A DNA stretch of 9,496 nt from JBDHRG01 sp039807445 (GTDB lineage: Bacteria; Pseudomonadota; Gammaproteobacteria; Competibacterales; Competibacteraceae): contig JBDHRG010000145.1 in NCBI GenBank assembly GCA_039807445.1, positions 1-9,496 of the forward strand, written 5' to 3'. Both the position numbers and the translations under genes were made by a program. Below, one piece after another: positions 6,500-9,496 of this stretch. A model generated the notes under the pieces. It did no database searches, had not been told where the DNA came from, and saw only the letters and a program-made list of their open reading frames with translations. Each line of letters begins with the position of its first letter. The first letter of the stretch is position 1.

Positions 6500-8299
6500 T
6501 CAGTCCACGGTACGGATCTTGACGTAGCTGCCGGGTGCGTCTTCGATCGCCTTCAGCTTGCCGCTGCCCGGCGCACGCGCGGGCACCTGCTCGTCGGCGT
6601 GGGCGCCGACCCATTCCTTCCAGTTCGGCCACCACGAGCCTTCGCTCTGCTGCGCGCCCTCGAACCAGGCCTCGGGCTTGGCCGGGGTCTTGTCGTTGCT
6701 CCAGAAGCAGTACTTGCCGCCGGCCGGCGGGTTGACCACGCCGGCGATGTGGCCCGAGCCGCCGAGCACGAACTTGACCGGACCGCCGAACAGCTGGGTG
6801 CCGGCGTAGGTCGCCTTCCACGGCGCGATGTGGTCTTCGACCGCCGACAGGAAGTAGACCGGGGTCTTGACCTTGCCGAGGTCGATCGACGTGCCCGCCA
6901 GCTCGATGCCGTTCGGCACGCACAGCTGGTTGTTCTGGTACATGTTGCGCAGGTAGAAGCTGTGCATCGCCGCCGGCATGCGGGTCGAATCCGAGTTCCA
7001 GTACAGCAGGTCGAACGGGAACGGATCCTTGCCGAGCAGGTAGTTGCTGATGAAGAACGACCACACCAGATCGTTGGCGCGCAGCATGCTGAAGGTGGTG
7101 GCCATCTGGCTGCCGTCCAGATAGCCCTCGCGCTCCATGCGCGTCTCGAGCGCGCTGATCTGCTCCTCGTCGATGAACACCTCGAGCTCGCCCGGCTCGG
7201 AAAAGTCGAGCAGCGTGGTCAGGAAGCTCGCCGAGGCGATGCGCTTGTCCTTCTTCGCCGCCATGTGCGCGAGCGTCGACGCCAGCAGCGTGCCGCCGAG
7301 GCAGTAGCCGACCGCGTTGACGTCCTTCTCGCCGGTGGCCTGCTCGATCGCACCGAGCGCCGCCAGCGGGCCCTCGAGCATGTAGTCGGCGAAGTTCTTC
7401 TCGGCCAGCTCCTTGTCGGGGTTGACCCACGAGATCACGAAAGTCGTGAAGCCCTGGTCGACGCACCACTTGATGAAGGAATTCTTCTCGCGCAGGTCGA
7501 GGATGTAGAACTTGTTGATCCACGGCGGCACGATCAGCAGCGGCCGCTTGTGCACCGTCTCGGTCGACGGCGTGTACTGGATCAGCTGCATCAGGTCGTT
7601 CTGGAACACGACCTTGCCCTTGGACACCGCGACGTTGACGCCGGGCTCGAAGGCCTCGAGGTCGGTCATGCGGATGTTCAGCGTGCCCTTGCCGCGCTCG
7701 AGGTCGTCGAGCAGGTTCGACAGCCCCTTCAGCAGGTTTTCGCCGCCCGACTCGATGGTCGCCCGCAGCACCTCGGGGTTGGTGATCGGGAAGTTGGTCG
7801 GGCTGAGCGCATCGACGAACTGGCGGGTATAGAACTCGAGCTTGCGCTTGGTCTTGGCATCGAGGCCGTCGATGCCGCTGACGGTGCTCTGCAGCCACTG
7901 CGAAGTCAGCAGGTACGACTGCTTGATGAAGTCGAACAGCAGGTTCTGTTCCCAGTCGTCGTGCTTGAAGCGCTTGTCCGAGTGCGCCGGCTTGATCAGC
8001 GGCTCGACCTGCTGACCGAAGAACGCCGCCGCGCTCTGCTGCCACAGGCTGACGTAGCTCTGCCACAGCGCCACCTGCGCCTCGACCAGCCGCGCCGGGT
8101 TGGCCATCAGCCGGTGCGTCATCTCGAAGAACGCGGCACCGATGTGCTGGTTCTCGTTCACCGACAGCGAGCCCTCGCGGGTCTGGCGGTCGAGGAAGTC
8201 GTGCACCAGGCGCTGGCTTTGTTCGGCGATCTTGGTGACCGCCTTCGACACCTCGGCCGGGTCGGGCATCTTGATCTCGGGAGCGTTCGCTTCAGCCAT
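6500..8299 (-). CDS. phaC: Class I poly(3-hydroxyalkanoate) synthase
   Basis: Polymerises 3-hydroxyacyl-CoA (typically 3-hydroxybutyryl-CoA) into PHA at the granule surface. The protein has 599 residues, close to the 589 of the Cupriavidus necator enzyme. An N-terminal PhaC domain (about 100-270) precedes an alpha/beta-hydrolase domain. The lipase-like box is GYCLGG with nucleophile Cys333; the other triad residues are Asp489 (VEDHIAPW) and His517 (GGSGHIAGVVNPP). Their spacing closely matches C319/D480/H508 of C. necator. Other hallmarks include PPWINKFYILDL, FPFDLLYWNSD and a C-terminal WWPNWKEW. AAGGAAA (8308-8314) eight bases before the ATG is the ribosome binding site. It lies downstream of the phasin gene in the same direction, separated by a terminator-like palindrome and its own promoter. 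The ketothiolase and reductase genes (phaA, phaB) are not in the window. The function assignment is firm; polymer composition is not readable. Confidence 0.97.
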   Translation of the reverse strand: MAEANAPEIKMPDPAEVSKAVTKIAEQSQRLVHDFLDRQTREGSLSVNENQHIGAAFFEMTHRLMANPARLVEAQVALWQSYVSLWQQSAAAFFGQQVEPLIKPAHSDKRFKHDDWEQNLLFDFIKQSYLLTSQWLQSTVSGIDGLDAKTKRKLEFYTRQFVDALSPTNFPITNPEVLRATIESGGENLLKGLSNLLDDLERGKGTLNIRMTDLEAFEPGVNVAVSKGKVVFQNDLMQLIQYTPSTETVHKRPLLIVPPWINKFYILDLREKNSFIKWCVDQGFTTFVISWVNPDKELAEKNFADYMLEGPLAALGAIEQATGEKDVNAVGYCLGGTLLASTLAHMAAKKDKRIASASFLTTLLDFSEPGELEVFIDEEQISALETRMEREGYLDGSQMATTFSMLRANDLVWSFFISNYLLGKDPFPFDLLYWNSDSTRMPAAMHSFYLRNMYQNNQLCVPNGIELAGTSIDLGKVKTPVYFLSAVEDHIAPWKATYAGTQLFGGPVKFVLGGSGHIAGVVNPPAGGKYCFWSNDKTPAKPEAWFEGAQQSEGSWWPNWKEWVGAHADEQVPARAPGSGKLKAIEDAPGSYVKIRTVD

Positions 8300-8312
8300 C
8301 GTGGGTCTTTCC

Positions 8313-8363
8313 TTATCCCTGCGTCGGGGACAGTGGTTTCTCGAGCTCGGGTCCGGAGTGCAT
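8313..8363 (-). CDS. Possible 16-codon leader ORF upstream of phaC
   Basis: An ATG complementary to 8361-8363 is preceded by AGGAG (8370-8374) at six bases, an ideal ribosome binding site. It opens a frame encoding MHSGPELEKPLSPTQG and stopping at TAA (8313-8315). The stop overlaps the phaC Shine-Dalgarno sequence (8308-8314), and the frame differs from that of phaC. The AGGAG sits in the loop of a 5-bp hairpin (8375-8379 with 8364-8368). The ORF lies wholly within the predicted phaC transcript, which would start near 8392. Translation could couple to or control phaC initiation. I know of no described leader peptide for phaC, and a chance ORF this short is possible. Confidence 0.35.
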   Translation of the reverse strand: MHSGPELEKPLSPTQG

Positions 8364-8398
8364 GCGGCGCTCCTGCCGCGCCGACCCGGCTACCGACG

Positions 8399-8428
8399 TT
8401 TATACGGGTGCCGGACCGCGGGGGTCAA
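8399..8428 (-). promoter_or_regulatory. Sigma-70-type promoter of phaC
   Basis: On the minus strand, -35 TTGACC (8423-8428) and -10 TATAAA (8399-8404) are separated by 18 bases. Each matches its consensus hexamer at five of six positions, which is unusually good in such GC-rich DNA. Transcription would start near 8392, giving a leader of about 93 bases before the phaC ATG. Confidence 0.65.
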
Positions 8429-8446
8429 CCGTGCGGCCGGGGCAAA

Positions 8447-8476
8447 CGCAAAGGCCGCCCGCGGGCGGCCTTTGCG
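8447..8476 (-). terminator. Terminator-like palindrome after the phasin gene
   Basis: A perfect 30-bp palindrome: CGCAAAGGCCGCCC (8447-8460), GC, GGGCGGCCTTTGCG (8463-8476). It begins six bases after the phasin stop. Read on the minus strand, the right side ends CCTTTGCG followed by TTTGCC, an interrupted T-run. Termination of the phasin transcript before the phaC promoter is the likely role; partial read-through cannot be excluded. Confidence 0.7.
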
Positions 8477-8482
8477 GGCAGC

Positions 8483-8938
8483 TCACTTCTTGGCGACCAG
8501 CGCCTTGAGCTCCTCGAGGCTCTCGTTGACGCGCTGGTTGACCAGCGCGTAGACCTCGGCGTTCGACTTGCTGACCAGCTCGGCCAGCTCGCGCATGTTG
8601 GCGAAAGCCTTCTCGAAGGCTTCCTGCGTCAGCTTCGCCTGCCTGGCCGACAGCTCCTGCGGGCTGGTGCCGGCCTTGGCCAGCTCCTGCGCCAGCGCGT
8701 TGGTTTCGGCGACCGCCTGCGCCAGGATCTCGCCCTGGCGCTTGGCCAGCGCCTGCATGCCGCCGAAAGCGAGCTGGTTGGCCTGCGCCAGTGCTTCGAG
8801 GTTCTTGCGCTGGCTCGCCAGCGCCGCCTCGACATCGAAGCCCGGCACCTTGACCTGGCCCAGCAGCTTGCTGAAGTCGAACTGGCTCGGATCGAACTGC
8901 GCGAACTTGGCGAACTCGGCGAACGGGTTGTAGCTCAT
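8483..8938 (-). CDS. Phasin family PHA granule-associated protein
   Basis: A 151-residue amphipathic helical protein of the phasin type. Phasins coat PHA granules and control their size and number. The N-terminus is rich in aromatics (Phe6, 9, 12, 15, 20, 22). A charged/Ala-rich region with ANQLAFGGMQALAKRQGEIL (about residues 54-73) matches the usual phasin core, and the tail ends in AKK. There is no signal peptide or membrane segment. The ATG complementary to 8936-8938 has AGGAG (8948-8952) nine bases upstream. A longer frame from 8992 would add 18 residues, but it would start at or before the predicted transcription start. The gene lies directly upstream of phaC on the same strand and has its own promoter and candidate PhaR operators. 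Which phasin paralogue it corresponds to (PhaP1-PhaP7 numbering) cannot be told. Confidence 0.92.
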   Translation of the reverse strand: MSYNPFAEFAKFAQFDPSQFDFSKLLGQVKVPGFDVEAALASQRKNLEALAQANQLAFGGMQALAKRQGEILAQAVAETNALAQELAKAGTSPQELSARQAKLTQEAFEKAFANMRELAELVSKSNAEVYALVNQRVNESLEELKALVAKK

Positions 8939-8979
8939 GCTGGCAATCTCCTGAAGATCGAGGGGTATCGGCGTTTTGA

Positions 8980-8988
8980 TGCACTGCA
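8980..8988. promoter_or_regulatory. Candidate PhaR operator, downstream copy
   Basis: TGC-ACT-GCA matches the core of the upstream site (TGCGCTGCA at 9039-9047) at eight of nine positions. It falls at about +5 to +13 of the predicted phasin transcript, a normal place for a repressor to block RNA polymerase. The two centres are 59 bases apart. Confidence 0.4.
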
Positions 8989-8999
8989 CCATGGACGCT

Positions 9000-9029
9000 A
9001 TTGTGATGTTCCACAGGCCGCGATGTCAA
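9000..9029 (-). promoter_or_regulatory. Promoter of the phasin gene
   Basis: On the minus strand, a perfect -35 box TTGACA (9024-9029) is followed after 18 bases by CACAAT (9000-9005), four of six matches to the -10 consensus. A run of seven A residues (9033-9039) lies just upstream of the -35 box, where an UP element would be. Transcription would start near 8993, about 55 bases before the phasin ATG. Confidence 0.55.
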
Positions 9030-9037
9030 CGGTTTTT

Positions 9038-9048
9038 TTGCGCTGCAA
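9038..9048. promoter_or_regulatory. Candidate PhaR operator, upstream copy
   Basis: TTGC-GCT-GCAA is a perfect inverted repeat with a TGC-N3-GCA core, just upstream of the phasin -35 box (about -46 to -54 for the core). The PHA-responsive repressor PhaR of Paracoccus denitrificans is reported to bind CTGC-N3-GCAG-like sites in the phasin promoter. Here the outer bases are T/A instead of C/G. No phaR gene is in the window, so the assignment rests on sequence and position. Confidence 0.4.
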
Positions 9049-9073
9049 CATGCCCTTTCTCCACCCGTCCCGG

Positions 9074-9496
9074 CTAGCCGGCGAGGCTCTTCGACGCGAT
9101 CTCGTAAACGTCGGGTGACAGCCGCGGCGCGGCCAGCACGCGCTCGAGCTGCGCACGCATCAGCGCCCGGCGGCCCGGCTCGAAGCGCCGCCACGTCGTC
9201 AGCGCGCCGAGCATCCGCGCCGCGACCTGCGGATTAAGCGCGTCGAGCGCGAGCACGCGCTCGGCGAGGAAAGCGTAACCGCTGCCGTCGGCGGCATGGA
9301 AGCGTACCGGGTTGGCGTTGCAGAACGTGCCGATCAGCGCGCGCACCTTGTTCGGGTTGCGCAGCGTGAACGCCGGGTGCGCCAACAGGCGCTGCACCTG
9401 CGCCAGCGTGTCGGCGCGGCGTGAGCTTGCCTGCAGCGCGAACCACTTGTCGAGCACCAGCGCATCGTCGCGCCAGCGCTCGAAGAAGGCGGCGAG
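9074..9496 (-). CDS. pepN: Aminopeptidase N, C-terminal end (partial, cut by the window edge)
   Basis: The last 140 residues of a bacterial M1-family zinc aminopeptidase, an enzyme that removes N-terminal residues from peptides in the cytoplasm. The frame is open to base 9496, so the gene continues outside the window; a full PepN has about 870-890 residues. Identification rests on close resemblance to the end of E. coli PepN: LVLDKWFALQAS, then RNPNKVRALIGTF, FHAADGSGYAFLAE and LNPQVAARM. This part is the helical C-terminal domain. The catalytic HExxH and GAMEN motifs lie in the missing part. The TAG stop is complementary to 9074-9076. It is upstream of the phasin gene on the same strand with 135 bases between, and the phasin promoter separates them. 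No clear terminator is seen after it. Confidence 0.93.
   Translation of the reverse strand, partial: LAAFFERWRDDALVLDKWFALQASSRRADTLAQVQRLLAHPAFTLRNPNKVRALIGTFCNANPVRFHAADGSGYAFLAERVLALDALNPQVAARMLGALTTWRRFEPGRRALMRAQLERVLAAPRLSPDVYEIASKSLAG

Noticed and set aside
6177..8066. Long minus-strand frame (about 629 codons) overlapping phaC
   Set aside because: Out-of-frame shadow of phaC with Arg/Ala-rich composition; it also crosses the terminator and the small exported gene.
9002..9015. CRP/FNR-type site in the phasin promoter
   Set aside because: The TGTG and CACA arms are six bases apart, not the eight needed for a CRP site, and the flanking bases do not fit FNR.
6428..9118. Very long plus-strand open frame (about 896 codons) opposite phaC and the phasin gene
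   Set aside because: It is antisense to two well-identified genes, its translation is Arg/Leu/Val/Asp-rich low-complexity sequence with no domain, and such frames arise readily opposite GC-rich genes.
9455..9457. GTG start making the pepN fragment a complete small gene
   Set aside because: The frame stays open to the window edge and the PepN-like sequence continues upstream of this codon.

Overview
The window is GC-rich, densely coding bacterial DNA. The gene set is a class I polyhydroxyalkanoate (PHA) synthase preceded by a phasin, a GcvA-type LysR regulator, a bacterial PepN and an LHPP-like phosphatase. It fits a betaproteobacterium that stores PHA, possibly of the Rhodocyclales. That placement is inferred from protein resemblance and base composition, not from a search.

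Layout. Bases 1-240 are non-coding apart from a possible -10 element. At 241-3657 (+) lies a large multidomain signalling protein: double zinc ribbon, class III nucleotide cyclase, STAND/AAA-type ATPase and a TPR-like helical tail. A perfect 16-bp inverted repeat surrounds its stop codon. A 70-residue CDGSH iron-sulfur protein (3839-4051, -) and an LHPP-like HAD phosphatase (4261-5007, +) are divergent. The phosphatase converges on a LysR regulator (5032-6018, -). The regulator is in turn divergent from a small exported protein (6168-6419, +), which ends at a strong hairpin (6434-6461) shared with the convergent phaC.

The right third is a PHA granule locus read on the minus strand: the end of pepN (9074 to the window edge), then the phasin gene (8483-8938), then phaC (6500-8299). 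The phasin gene has its own promoter with a consensus -35 box. Two near-identical TGC-N3-GCA palindromes flank it and resemble operators of the PHA-sensing repressor PhaR. A terminator-like palindrome follows the phasin stop, and a good sigma-70 promoter lies between it and phaC. The two genes therefore look like separate transcription units: phasin under granule-linked repression, the synthase from a stronger housekeeping promoter. The phaC leader contains a possible 16-codon upstream ORF with its own Shine-Dalgarno sequence, ending inside the phaC ribosome binding site.

I see no CRISPR array, insertion sequence, RNA gene, phage gene or recognisable defence island. The window looks like ordinary chromosome. 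The most useful leads are regulatory (the phasin operator pair and the phaC leader ORF), followed by the architecture of the cyclase/STAND protein.
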